Origin: Melanocharis versteri
Taxonomy: Eukaryota > Chordata > Aves > Passeriformes > Melanocharitidae
Direction of reading: 5' to 3'
DNA: 64,000 bases
Assembly (NCBI GenBank): GCA_013397845.1
Contig: VZTG01005167.1
Span: 310,001-374,000 of the forward strand
In this document: one piece after another, positions 1 to 11,810 of the stretch
How positions within the stretch are numbered: the first letter of the stretch is position 1
How the letters are laid out: each line of letters begins with the position of its first letter
Position numbers and translations under genes: made by a program
The notes under the pieces: generated by a model
Databases searched by the model: none
What the model was told of the DNA's origin: nothing
What the model saw: the letters and a program-made list of their open reading frames with translations, nothing else

Positions 1-104
1 TAAAAATCATGATGGCAGTTGCTTCATGAATGAACAGCAGCAAGAATGAGCAAATGTTGGATAATTTGCTTTGAACTGAAACAGCTTCTTGCTTGGAAGG
101 GATT

Positions 105-225
105 TCAGTAGCTTTGGAAATAATTCATCTTGTATGCATGGGCCTCAATCTCCCTCCGTAACTTGTTACTCTCCTTCAAGATGATTTCACGCAGCAGAGG
201 AATGGCAGGCCCCTCAAAAGTGTGC
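105..225 (-). CDS. Putative 3'-terminal coding exon (partial gene, unidentified)
   Basis: On the minus strand a pyrimidine-rich stretch ending in TTTCCAAG (AG at 227-226) is followed by about 40 open codons and a TGA stop at 107-105. The encoded tail is hydrophilic and helix-like: it begins HTFEGPAIPLLREI, continues with a run rich in Lys, Arg and Glu (KLRREIEAHAYKM) and ends YFQSY. An amphipathic, charged C-terminal helix of this kind is what a real last exon often encodes. The exon would start in the third position of a codon, so it needs an upstream exon at higher coordinates. Bases 104-1 would then be 3' UTR running off the window. I do not recognise the family. The frame stays open upstream of the acceptor to about 317, so an unspliced or chance ORF cannot be excluded. 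If real, much of this window would be intron or upstream flank of this minus-strand gene. Confidence 0.35.
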
Positions 226-3200
226 CTTGGAAATGAGAAGGGAACAACCACATTCTTACAGCAAGTTTTAGATATTTCCAAAAGCAACGAGAACAGACAG
301 AATAAAGGACAAGGCAAAACATGACACCAAAGTAGAGCTGCTTCTGTTCTGCTGTCCCTAATTCACTGTATTCTTCATTGGCACATAACCATGTGTCTGC
401 AGCCCAAGGGTTGTTCTTTAACTCCCAGGATTGCTGCCATTTTCCATTCTGCCAGCCAAATGAGCACTGTGTGAATTCTGTCTCAGCAAGTGGACTCAGT
501 AAGTCCTTTCATTCTTCTCTGACCCTGCTAAAATGGTTGTTAAAGCTACCCACCATTTGTTCCCTGTGAGTATTTCACACTTTGGTTTCTCATGACTCCT
601 GCAGCTTTCCCTTCTTTCTTCTCTGCGAAGCTAAAGCAAGACTCTTCCCCTTTGCAACCCCACTATCTGCTCCCTACTGAAGATCTTTCCCTTTTGATCA
701 CTTCTGTTATTCACATCTCCTCAGCCAGCTCTAGAGCAACAGATTTGGGGGCAGTGTGTTCCTTCCCCCTCCACTGCAGAGATCATTACCTGCCTAATTG
801 AAGGGGATGATGTCATGCTGGCTGCTCTTTTTAAGGCAAATAAAAATACATCCTGTCCCTCTGGATGCTGCTTTTGAAGCTCAAACCTAGCTGGAATCAA
901 GAAATGGGTAAAAATCCAACAATGTGCTCATACTGTACCCAAATCTACTGCTAAATCTTTTTAAAATTACACCAACCTACCGACCTGCTCTACAAGCCAT
1001 ACTCAAGACCCTGTGGAAATGACCTCACTTGCTTGTCAGGCTGTCACAGGTTAGACAAGGCACAGAATCCTGTGTTTGCTTAGTGGCTTTGCCCTGGCTC
1101 ACCCTCTGTGTGTCCTTCAGCAGTGCTGTGCCTTGGCTTAATCATTACTGAACTGACGACAGGATGTACCTGCCTCACAAGGAGATGAGCTCACCTGCAA
1201 AACTCAGATGAAACTGCAGCACCAGCAAGTACAAAGTAACTTATTAGGGCTAGAAAACACCAATAAATGTTCACGAGAAACAGGAGCCAGGTCCTCTGAT
1301 TCATTACTAAGAGGTAATTTCAGAACCAAGAAGTAATTTGATTTAGGCTGGTTTCAGCCTGATTTCTTGTTTAATTCACCTGAGTATTTTTACTACAAGG
1401 CTTAGGATTTTTTTTGTTCTCTCTTATCATCTGTTCTGTGGAATCAAAGGAAATTTATCTCAACTCAGGGTATTAAAAAAATACACCATCAGAAGACAAA
1501 AGACTGGTATGAAAATGTATTGTTTCATTTCAGCGAAGCAGAACAAAGCACAAAGTCACTTAAACATTTAATAAAATCACAGAATTCAGATCACATTATT
1601 TGTTCAGAGCAACTGTTGCTGATCTGCTCTTTCTTGACTGCTGAGAAGTAAGGCTTTGTCGGCAAATATTGTCATCTTATTCATTTAATGGAGTGCCTTG
1701 CTTTCCTTGTCCCAGCAGGACAAGTTAAGGCTAGGGGTGTGTGCTGCTGCTCACATAAATTTCTTTCTTAACCACAACACTACACATTATCTGAGGTATC
1801 TGCTCCACACTTTACCTGTAGCACAATTTGTGTCATGGAGAAAGAAAGCTATAAAATACCCAGTGTGAAATCCTCCATTACATTGTTCTGTTTTACCTCC
1901 ACTGAAGCTGATAGTGTTTTGAAAGAGAGCCAAGCCTCCAGAGGACAACACAGAAAACATGGACCACTACGTCAGGACACAAAAAGTCGTGGCTATCTGC
2001 AGACCCCATTTCAGCTGGACCTTTTATGTAAAAATTCTGGAAAAATGTTTCATCAATACTCCCTCAAAAGTGTTGAGATAAGGAAGTGAGGAAATCAATA
2101 GAACCACCCTGCAAGCACCAGAACTAGAATTATTATAACTATTGCAGCTAGCACAGATGTGTTACTGATGCCACTGAAATACTCAGAGAAGAAAAAGGTG
2201 GAAGAAAAAAAGTGACTCTTCAAACTCACAATGCAGCAGAGCTTGGAAAACAATCCCCAGATTCCATTAAGTCACTTCCTAACATCATGTATCCCGAGCG
2301 ACTCAGAGAGTGTTTTATACAACACGGTCAATGTGGGTATGAGCTGCAAGCATCTAGGACTAGAGGTGACTTCATCTACACAAGGCACCTGATCTCATGC
2401 AAGCCCTGGGACTCCAGGTGAATGGTCCAGAGCACAGCATGTTGAAGCGAAGGAGTTCACAGCTCCCCTCACAGCTGATTTACTATTGTAGAGATTGAGG
2501 GAGAGATAGGGAGAGAGATGGAAAAATACCAGGAGCTAGAAGCTGTCCAATATTTACTTTGGAAACAAGTTCAACCCATTAACTGTGAAACTGGGCAGTG
2601 TCTGACATCTTCCTCCATTCAGTTGCTAGAGAGAGAGTGACCAATAAATTCGATACAGTCCAAAGCCTGCCATGGGCTTTGAGGAGTTTACACGTAACTG
2701 AGCCTTGACTCTTGCTCACTCGGGGCGTATCATCTTCTCAGAGAAAAGCAAAGCCACTCTTCCTGAGGCTGGCTACAATATGAATGAACTTTTGTCTCCA
2801 TTTCAGGTCAGTTTTCCTGCAGCACGTATTAAAAGATGCAGCCTTTACAACGAAGTGGCCCTTCTATTCTCCAGGTTGTGCAGTACCCACTTTTGGAAAT
2901 AGCATACATGTGTACAATGTGAGTGGTACAGGTCTGGCATTTCCTGAGTAACATCCTTAGGAAGGTTTCCTCACTATCCCTCTCCTGTCAATGAGCTGTT
3001 GTTCAGCTATCATTAAAAACAGACATCAAACCACTAGGAAGCTGCTGCCTTTCTCCATGGCCAACACTGGAGACTTTGCCAGTGCAGTGCAGTCCTTCAG
3101 AGGTCTGGTAGGTGGTGTGTTCTTGCTGAGACAACTGGGAGGGTGGCGCACAAACATATGCTTAGGGCCTTGCCCGTTTAGAACAAGAAATTGGAGTTGA

Positions 3201-3984
3201 GTTGTTTTCAGGTCTTCCCACTTTGCTTAACCCACGAGAGACGGAGAAGGAAAAGCAGCAGGGGAGAAAGACAACATTTAGCCAAATAGTGGGTATTATC
3301 TCCCATTTAAAAATAACGAAACAATGGATTTACACATGGAACTAATTGAAATAAAGTATAACTTGCTTCTGAACAAGGAGACAAAAATTCTGTTGTAGCA
3401 ATAAAGGCTGCAAAGCATTGTCTCACAGGCAAAGAAGGCCAAGAGCCCTGCACCCCACAAGATGTGCCTAAGCTTTCCAGCTCTGGAGGAACAGGACAAA
3501 TCATGTGTTTACATCAGGGAGCAGTGTTCAGCACTGGAGCTGTGAAACTGCGTGACACCCACCTTTCTGCCTCACAGCTGTAAAAGACAGACAACCCAAC
3601 CACTGTCTGCTTAGTGCATCAGGCAGAAAAAAGAGCAGGTATCTTCTCTAGATGCAGTCTCCAGACCCAAAGCTGTTTGCATCAGATAATAATATGGACA
3701 GAGCTGGAAACCATGCATTTCGAATTATGTTTCCAGAGCTCTTCTATACTGTTTACTCAACATTTTGCATTCATTGCTGGGGGAAAAAAATCAGTTATGT
3801 TTTTTCTAATTTCGATGTTTTTCTTCAAATTTCCTGGAATGATCAATACCTCTTAGCTTGCTGCAGTGCAGTTTTCTCATCATGAAGTGGTATTACCTGA
3901 GCTGGGCCAAGCCCGGGTTTAGGCATGAAGCAGTATAATTCCAAGTGAAAATCCAGATTTCTTCAGCAGAGCATTAGCCCCAGA
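226..3984. other. No recognisable gene or repeat
   Basis: Roughly 3.8 kb with only short frames on both strands. A GCAG/GTGAGC donor with a 55-nt open segment at 1195-1249 (minus) and a frame at 1835-2089 (plus) were inspected. Neither has enough support to call. Short purine-rich text occurs near 2495-2520. The stretch reads as intron or intergenic DNA. Confidence 0.6.
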
Positions 3985-4135
3985 GATTCCTTTCATTGTT
4001 ATTTAATCATTAGATTGCAGTAGCAGGCAAAATCCCCGTGAAACAACCCCAGCGGTACTAGGCACCATACACCAAGCTAAAAAAAGAACTTGCTTCCCTC
4101 AAGAGTTTGCAATTTAATATAAAAAGCAGGTGTGC
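3985..4135 (+). mobile_element. Ancient amniote SINE fragment (MIR/AmnSINE-like, 5' half)
   Basis: The order of motifs follows an old amniote SINE consensus: a TTATTT-type lead, GCAGTAGCA, then GGTACTAGGCACCATACAC (consensus: a 'tgctaggcactgtacaaac' block), then CTTGCTTCCCTCAAGAG and TTTGCAATTTAA (consensus: 'cagtccctgcccc...gagcttacaatctaa'). It is heavily diverged, as expected for a pre-avian insertion. The family name is from memory of the consensus text. A repeat-library search would settle it. Confidence 0.45.
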
Positions 4136-4315
4136 CATATAAGCAGCCAGGAAGAAGAGGGTAATTGTGGCACAGGAGCTCTAAGTGGATTTAAACTGAT
4201 TTTAAAAACACAGGACATAAGTCAATGCATCTCAGAAGTCCCTCTGACTCACACATTGCTCAGTGGGGCACTAACAGGCTGTGAGTGCAAGGCATTGCTA
4301 CCATGGGCTCTCCCA

Positions 4316-4378
4316 TCATCCATCCATCCATCCATCCATCCATCCATCCATCCATCCACCCATCCATCCATCCATCCC
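4316..4378 (+). repeat. (ATCC)n tetranucleotide microsatellite
   Basis: About 15 tandem ATCC units, interrupted once by a CACC variant near 4357-4360. It creates chance Ser-Ile-His-Pro reading frames that are not genes. The length makes it likely to be polymorphic. Confidence 0.97.
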
Positions 4379-7300
4379 AGGGCTCACAGCACAGCTCAGG
4401 ACTGTCCACAAACCTCCTAAGAGGCACTGCTTATAAGACCACCTCTGCTAAAACCTATACAATAACATAAATACATAGAAATTTATGTCAAGGGAAAGGA
4501 AAAAACCCAAAGCCCTATGATTTAATATTTCTACTTTGCAGCTTACAGGCCTCGGTCAGATCTCTCTGCTCTTTCTCTTGCAACACAAATATGAAAGTTG
4601 CCTGGACTCCACTATGACAAAAATCTCAGTGATAGAGTGGTCATATAAATCAATGTGGGTGTCTCAAGTTGAAAGTGAGAATCAGATTAGCAGAAAGAAA
4701 AGCAATAATAAAAAAAATGTGCATTTTTGCCTAACTTTGTTAAGATTAAGGCTGTAAAGCCAATACACTATCCAGGAATAACCTGAATTGTTCACATTGA
4801 CAAGATTACGTTGTCCAGCTGTGAACAGCAGGGCCATGCCTTGCCTTGGTGACCACTTGCTACAGTCGTAACACAGATGATTTATCATGTCCTGTGGCAC
4901 CTTCTACCAGCCAGAGATCCAAGACAGGCAGTGAACAGCACTTATTTCTGTTTATTTGTTTTCATCTCAATTTATTAAAGCTTTGAAACTTTATGATTGT
5001 ATTAAACTTGAATGCCAATAATAGGAAATACAGAAAATAACACCAGGACCTGGAATGTGCGCGAATTCAGCATGTTGGACAAAGATTTCTACAGTTTCAG
5101 ATCCAAACTAAACATTTCAACATTCCAAATAGTTTAGGTTTCCCATCAACTGTAATTGAATCATTTCAGAGCCTCCTATGAAATGGGCTCTGGTGACCTG
5201 GAAGCCCCAAGAGCGTCACCATCTTATGATGTACAACAACAGCTAAGGTGAACACAGACAAATAACAGCCAGACCTAAATCAAAATTTCATTTCACAGCC
5301 TCCTGGTGGAGAATCAAAGCATGTGTTTCTCCTCAGATTGCCAGGACTTTGCAGAAGCCTTCACATCCACAAGAGACTGACAAAAACTTTCTGCCTTCCC
5401 TTTTTTTCACTGCAATATTTATTGTTATATAAACTTTCTACATGAGTGTACAGACTAGCTTTGATGACAATGGCCTCTGGTCCAAAGTGTAATTATCTCC
5501 ATACGCACTTGAGCAAAGAATAGCACAAAAGTCTACACAACTCACTTGAGTTGCAGAAATACGGTATTCAAGTGCTTGTTTTGTCTAACTTCATCTAGTG
5601 ACTTCCAGGTAAGCCCTCAGTTCCATGATCTGTAGCATCCTTTGATCAGCATGCTACAGGATATTCAAGGTATTGTAAGATCTCCTGATGAAGATATGCT
5701 CCTGCCCATAAATAATCTTACTGCAGCAGAGACTTGTGTCACAGTAAGGCTGTGGTCCCAGCTCAGCTGGTGGGTGATAAAAATTCTCTCCCCCTTTCCC
5801 CATCCCCTCTGTCTGGCATGTCTTTCCACAGGGACTTCAAATGCATGTTTGGCTGACTGAAAGTTGATGAGTGAAGAACAGCCAGAATTTTCAGGAAATT
5901 ACACCTTCCAGACAGGATACTTCCTCACATCCTCTTTGTTTCTTTCCTTTAGTTAAATCTGCAGCTTAGGCTATCTGCTCTGTTGACAGGGAAATAATAT
6001 TCAGGAGGGTACCTGTGTATTGCTCATTTTCATGCTGAGCATAAACGCCTTACCTGGTAAACCAAATAACTCACTTAATATGAAACAATATAGCTGATAA
6101 AGAGGATCCAAGGGAGATGCTGAAAAACAGAATTGGTGAAATTGTCTGGCTACTGTAGTAGAAATAATGTACAAGTTTTTGATTAAAGTGTAATTTATTG
6201 TCTTCAGTGATGTGGGGAAGGGGATGCTAAACTGGTTCCTGGGATGAGAAATCAGCTGCCACCAACAATGTGCTCTCTACATAGAAACAAACCAGCCCAT
6301 GCCGTAATGCCTCTTTCTGCTCAGGCATGATTTGGTGGTTGGGTTTTAGGGGGCTGGGTTTTGTCATGCAGTCAGAAATGTTTTCATGAAGTGTACTCCC
6401 AGTCAGAGGCCACCTTGGGTATGGGGTCCACCATCCTCCACAGCACGTGTCTTGTGAGAAAGAAAGTGGGGTGAGCCTAAAGGCCTGCTGAGATCCAACT
6501 TACTCCATTTGTTAGGAGCTTCATTAAAGCAGCTCCATTAAACCCCCAACATCCCTGGGGTGTTACCCCTCTGCACAGCAAGAAAGAACAGGATCGATCG
6601 GGAGGTGGTTTACACCCACTTTGCGTTGGTGAAAATCAATAGACAGCACTGACTGAAGCTGCTTCACCAGCACTCTGCTTCTTCCCGAAACATAAAAGCA
6701 TTTGTAACCCACTACAGCTGCTTGTGCTTAGCTGCAGCAGCTTTGTGCTGCCAAAACAGCAAAAGGCTGCCAGAGGATATTCAAGAATGAGTGTGATCTA
6801 AGCCATAATGACTTTACACTTCTTCTTCTTCAGTTCAGTTCTTATTTAAAGGAATAAAGCTTTCCCTGGTGTCATGTTTCGGTGTGGCCTGCTGGCTGCC
6901 CTCTGCCAGGGGTCTGCAGGCTTAGTGTGACTGGGCCACAGAACCGGGCAGGGGGGGTTTTGTGCCTCCCCGCTGGGTGTTGGTGCCCATGCCGCACTCA
7001 CTGCTTCTGGATCTGCCAACCTTCCACCATATTCCTGTCCCATCTCAGCACAAGAGGACATGTCCGGGGCTATTTTCACTTGCCTGATTCAACTCAGCAG
7101 CATTGGGCTGTCCCAGAGCATCTGAGACTTCCCCACAGATCTAGCAAATACAACCCAAGATCCATGAGAGGGGTTCACCCCTCTGGACAGACAGCGAGAG
7201 GTGAGGTGCTACCCTACAGATCCTCAGGTGACACTAAACACACAGAGCTAAGAAAGCCTCACTGCCTTGCTCCAAGTGGCAAATATTTTTATTGAAAGCC

Positions 7301-8078
7301 TGCAAGGATTTTTTGAAAGTACACGTTATTCTGAGGTTTTGCTATAGAAAGAAATCAAAGGTCAAAAGAATTCATCACACCCAGACACGAGAAAATGCAC
7401 AACGGTTCATGGGGAGTTTGCCCAGAACCACAGCCCACCTTCTTGACAAAATTCAGAAGAGCACTCCCAGTTGAGAACATATCTCAACTGTAACACCAGT
7501 GGGGCAGCTCCAAGGACTGCCTTCCTCCCAGCCCTCTGGTGTGTAGCTCAGGCCCAAGCCAGCTCCAGGGTTACAACACGATCCTGTTCAAGAGCTGATG
7601 GAAAGCCAGGCAATTGAAATGCCACTGCAGGAGCTGCCGGGTCACTGAGGTCTGCGCTGCTCTCCACCAGGCCTTGCTGGTTTTGTTCCCACTGCCCCAC
7701 ACCGGGCCATGCAGCCACAATGTGATGAGGGCATGACATGAAATCAAGCTGTCATTTTTCAGAATGATGGAAATCCTCCACTTGTTTGTGGATGGTAAGA
7801 AGACTTTAACACAAATGCTGCCACTGAGCACCAGCAAGAAACCTGCACTCAGAGCAGCAAACTGGGAGTCTTTAGAAAGGAGGTCAGGAGCTGCATAGCA
7901 GCTCTTAAAAAATGTTTTCTCTACCCATCAAAGTCCCCTCTGCTGTCAAAGAAGCTAGACAGCAGGGAAAACACAGTGGTAAATCACATCCTGAGAGTCT
8001 CACAGCATAAACTTCCCTTTGATTTTTGTGTATTAAACTATGACTACACAGCTATCTTTTTTTTTCCTGTCTTTGCAG
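4379..8078. other. No recognisable gene; GC-richer patch at 6.87-7.2 kb
   Basis: The 3.7 kb hold only short frames. The longest is a 137-codon plus-strand frame (6882-7295), overlapped by a 77-codon minus-strand frame (6846-7079). The paired openness on both strands and a GC-richer base composition suggest chance. A minus-strand CCAG/GTAAGG donor near 6056 has no convincing partner exon. Confidence 0.6.
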
Positions 8079-8099
8079 CAGAAAATACAATACAGGAGG
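8079..8099 (+). other. Candidate 21-nt in-frame microexon
   Basis: A strong 3' splice site (nine consecutive T, then CCTGTCTTTGCAG, AG at 8077-8078) is followed by 21 nt and then a strong 5' splice site (AGG/GTAAGTAA, GT at 8100-8101). The 21 nt are a multiple of three and open in all three frames. Possible peptides are QKIQYRR, RKYNTGG or, with flanking bases, ENTIQE. The acceptor is a CAGCAG tandem (NAGNAG), so an 18-nt variant (8082-8099) is also possible. A UGC motif sits immediately before the acceptor, as is common upstream of neural microexons bound by SRRM4. I see no neighbouring exons and cannot name the host gene. Chance splice-site pairs this close are uncommon but do occur in 64 kb. 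Confidence 0.35.
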
Positions 8100-10370
8100 G
8101 TAAGTAATTTCTTTTCCCTAAAAACACAGACTTAGGAAGAGCTCATTTTAGAATGAGGCTGTTATCTGTTTAAGTTTGCATTTCTTTGTTCCTTCTGTGC
8201 TGTTTTATTACCTCCTTCTATCAGCTATATCCAATGGCTTCTTAAATTCTGCCTCCAGCCACAAGGAATGTAAGCAAGTATAGCTGATGTAAAATGACAC
8301 CCATGCCTTCATTCAGTGAGCAGTGATTGTCTGCTGAGTACTTGCAGGGAAAGTCTTTCTCTTTTTTTTCTCCCCAGTACAAATCCTAAGGCAGCTGAGG
8401 TTACACAACCAGCTTCATACTTAGTTTAAAATATGTCTCAATTTATACGCCATCTGCAGCACTCATCATTAAATGAGTCGGCCACAAACAGGAAAACTCA
8501 CAACAACGATAAATAATCAGGACTCAAATAAGCACTCTAGTTTGAGGCAAGAATCTACATTGATAGAAATGCTCAAATTGGTGCCAGCTCAATGAATGGG
8601 ACAATCACATCACAAACCACTTATCTGGGGCACACGGCCCACTTTCCAAAGTCACGGATATGTTTTCTGGCTCAGGAAATTCCTGACCTGCAAATCATTA
8701 GAGAGCAGAAGAAGCATCATTAGACACTCGCCCTTTTCTTTACTCTTCCTGAGGCATCTGCTTTAGCACCGTTGCCAGAGAACAGATGTGGAGGTAGGAG
8801 GGCTTCTGACCTGATCCGCTGTATGTGACGATTGCTGTGGTCTCGGGCACAAATCCATGGGGCTGGGAGCAGGGTATGGGATGTGCTACGGAAAGCAAGA
8901 GGCAGAGGGCAGTTCAGTGGATGTCCTCACCTTCCCTCACAGAATCTTTTGTGTCCAAATTACTGGGAATTACTTCATTTACTCACATTCCTACTCATGC
9001 AGGAAGAAATATGTTGGGAAGACTTGTTACTGAAAAAAAAGGCAAATCAAAGAAGTCAGATTCTGCATTTAAATCTGGACATGACCAAGTCAGATGCTGC
9101 CCAGGTATTGTTCACAGAATAAAGCACTCCCCACAATGTCTAAATGCATTACAGAAGGCAGCCATGAGTGATACCACTGAAAAAAAATGCTGGACTCATA
9201 GAAATTGGAGCCCTCATCTTTGAGAGCATATAAACCCAAACACATCTATATCCCATGATGAAAATTACAGGACAAGTGGCATTTATTTGTTTGCATAGTG
9301 AAGACCAGGCAACTTCAGTCTCCTAAGATTTCTACCAAAGTATGTTGATTGCCTTTGGGACTTAGATTTGCAAAGGGTTTTATGATTGCATTTCAAGGCA
9401 CATTATATGCTCTGGAGAGGCACTATAATTTCTTTACTTTTTCTGTAAGGCCCCAGGAGGATTCCTAGATTTTTGAAATTAGAGACAGAAAGATTTATCT
9501 TTCCCTCTGATGAAACCCCCACCAGAACAGGACTCACTTCTAAAGTGTACTGCCAAAGACTTGCCTAGTCTGGAATGACAGAATTTTTATCTGGAGGCAA
9601 CTCTAAAATTTAAAGAGTCTCACATTATAGACCAATCATCAACATGACTGGTCCTATCATCATCCTTTGTTTATTAATCCTACTTTTTTTAAAAAACTCT
9701 CATCCCTCCCCATTATTCTAGGAAAATTGCTGGACTTCAGAAATATTTGTAAAAGAGGCCACTATGGTAAAGCTGGACAGACTTATGCTCAGTGGTACCT
9801 TATTTTCTAAATAAATTCCTAATGAGGTCATTAGGGATCTCTGTAGAGTAAAATCAGCAGCCTTTGTCCCTCAGAGCTCTCATGCAAGAAGAATAAATCA
9901 GAAATCAGTGGAGCAGAATCTGTTCTTGTACCATTGTCTGCTTTTTTTCTTGCTATTATTTTCTTTGAAATCTCTCACGCTTGATTAAAGAAATTTCTCC
10001 TCAGTTTTCTCTTCTGTTTTTATTATGCTTTTAGATAAAAAGCCTTTGCACGGCAGGAAGAAGAGCAACAATTTGCCAACTCAAGCTGCATTTACCATCT
10101 GGTACACAAGAACTTAGCAGACTGCCTGTTCCATCAGTGCAATAATATTGTGCTGTTTTAAATGACCCCATGCTCTGATTTGAAGATAAGAAAGTTGGAC
10201 TCAAGATGACAGATAGGGACATTCACCTCCTGTAATAACCTGCATTTCCTCAGCTGCTGTCACCAATTACCACAGCACTGATCACAGACTGATAACAAAA
10301 GATTGTTACAATTTCAGAAAAACAGCTTTCTCTGCTTTTTCCTTTTTGTGCTTTCTTTATTTGGGTGTAG
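8100..10370. other. No recognisable gene; ends in a long polypyrimidine tract
   Basis: Only chance-length frames, for example an overlapping pair at 8825-9223 and 8832-9122. If the microexon is real, this would be its downstream intron. The last 50 bases (10325-10370) are pyrimidine-rich and lead into the candidate exon at 10371. Confidence 0.55.
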
Positions 10371-10621
10371 ATGGCTGCAGTGCCAGATGCAAACAAGCTG
10401 CTCTGAGTGAGACCACAGAGTCCCATTTCCCCAGAGAATGGAGAGCAGAGCAGTGCCCTGCTCACATCACTAAAGCCAAAATTTCCAAAGGAACCAGCAA
10501 TTCTGAGGAACAAGTGTTAGACACCTTAAATAAGTCTTATTTCCCAAAGGAAATTATTCAACATACTGCAAGAAATGATAGTGGGATTTTTGAAACCTGG
10601 CTGGTCAATGATTGCCTCTGA
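10371..10621 (+). CDS. Putative 3'-terminal coding exon with nearby poly(A) signal
   Basis: A long polypyrimidine tract (10325-10366) ends in GGTGTAG, giving a plausible acceptor with AG at 10369-10370. The next 83 codons are open and end with TGA at 10619-10621. The deduced tail contains CSARCKQAALSE, KAKISKGTSNSEEQVLDTL and FETWLVNDCL and has no low-complexity bias. A canonical AATAAA lies at 10653-10658, only 32 bases after the stop. I do not recognise the protein. There is an overlapping 87-codon frame on the opposite strand, which weakens the case. The call rests on acceptor, open frame and poly(A) signal in the right order. An upstream exon has not been identified. Confidence 0.25.
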
Positions 10622-10652
10622 CATTAGGCCTCCACAGCTGTGCAGCAAGTGA

Positions 10653-10658
10653 AATAAA
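10653..10658 (+). terminator. AATAAA polyadenylation signal candidate
   Basis: Canonical hexamer 32 bases after the stop of the putative exon 10371-10621. AATAAA is frequent by chance in AT-rich DNA, so it supports that exon only by position. Confidence 0.25.
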
Positions 10659-11553
10659 ACATAGATTTCCTAGGAAGAGCACTACAGTCTGAAAACCTTA
10701 GTATGAAATGAAAGGAGCACAGCTTCTCACCCTCTTGATGTCCAGCTGGGGGATTTAATCAGCAGCGGCGAAGAGGAAAACTCAGTGATAACACACATAA
10801 TTCCTGGATCTGGCACTCTTTGCTGCCCATGTACCGACCTCTGCTTCTGCCTCCAGTGGTTCATTCTTACTGGAAGCCACTATTTTCTCTTCCAACTCCA
10901 CAGTTATTCATCAGCTTTTGCTGCAGTGAACAGGGAGTGTATTGTACACTGTGGTGTATTCAAAAGGCAGCTTCTAATTTCAGGGACAAGGATGAAAAAT
11001 TAAACGTGGAGGAACTGTTACTTTTATGCATAAACTATGTGCCTACTATATCACCTACCACTGTATCACCTGGCATCAAGTGATAGCACCGACAGCCACC
11101 AGCCACTGGCTACTGATCTTCCCCACAGTCAGTAGGAGCCTAAATAACGAAAACACAGTATTTGGGGCCCAGGCAGAAAGACAGTAACAGAGTGCTCCCT
11201 GCAAAGTAAGACTTGGATTTGCCAGAGTTGTACACTGAAGTGTCATCCTTTAATAGATAGAGGAAACATGGGAATAATCAGATAATCAAAATTTTCAGAG
11301 ACTAAAAAAGCCTGTTAAGCCTTGTCCCCTGCCAGGGCATATTACAAGTAAAACTCCCTATCCCAGTCTCTGCATTTACCAAATGAGAGAACAGACATGA
11401 AAGATGGGCTGCATCTCAGGTTTTTACAGCTCCCATCACATCATGGTGAAGGAAGGAATACAGCAGGGGAATAAGAGACAATCAACATCAGCCATCCCCA
11501 GTCAGAATCTGGATCTGAAAGCTTGGTAGCAGAGAGATTTTTCAGTATCTGCC
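10659..11553. other. No recognisable gene or repeat
   Basis: About 0.9 kb with two overlapping short plus-strand frames (10785-11003, 10820-11083) that look like chance. It forms the left flank of the LTR. Confidence 0.6.
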
Positions 11554-11776
11554 TGTGTCCGTGAGCATTCTCACTTTCTCACGGGGCTAGCTGAAAAACA
11601 GCTAGAGAGCTTTTGTAAATAATTCTTCTATCTTGCACCTGTGAGGTGTTTCTGCACTTTGTTATTGTTAGTCTGAAGGACTGTTTTGCAAATGGGTGTT
11701 TTTAGGATCTAGATAATAACCCTGGGGGGTGGTTGACTAAAGATCCAATGACCTTTTTACCATTCCAACAACCTAG

Positions 11777-11787
11777 GGTATAAAACC
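11777..11787 (+). promoter_or_regulatory. LTR TATA box
   Basis: GGTATAAAACC lies within the LTR, about 20-30 bases upstream of the LTR poly(A) signals. This is the normal U3/R arrangement. Confidence 0.6.
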
Positions 11788-11798
11788 CTTCTGTATAT

Positions 11799-11810
11799 AA
11801 ATAAATAAAG
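11799..11810 (+). terminator. LTR poly(A) signals
   Basis: Two overlapping AATAAA hexamers (AATAAATAAAG) downstream of the TATA box and upstream of a U5-like CT-rich tail. They mark the R region of the LTR. Confidence 0.6.

Noticed and set aside
1195..1249. Minus-strand 55-nt segment between a TTTTCTAG acceptor and GCAG/GTGAGC donor, reading LISYFVLAGAAVSSEFC
   Set aside because: The acceptor tract is short, no neighbouring exon or conservation is visible, and such pairs arise by chance in 64 kb.
4130..4470. Frames with Ser-Ile-His-Pro repeats
   Set aside because: They are translations of the (ATCC)n microsatellite, not genes.
6056..6096. Minus-strand 41-nt segment ending in CCAG/GTAAGG
   Set aside because: Good donor but poor acceptor tract. 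No other support.
6846..7295. 137-codon plus frame and 77-codon minus frame
   Set aside because: Mutually overlapping in GC-richer DNA. No domain, start context or splice support.
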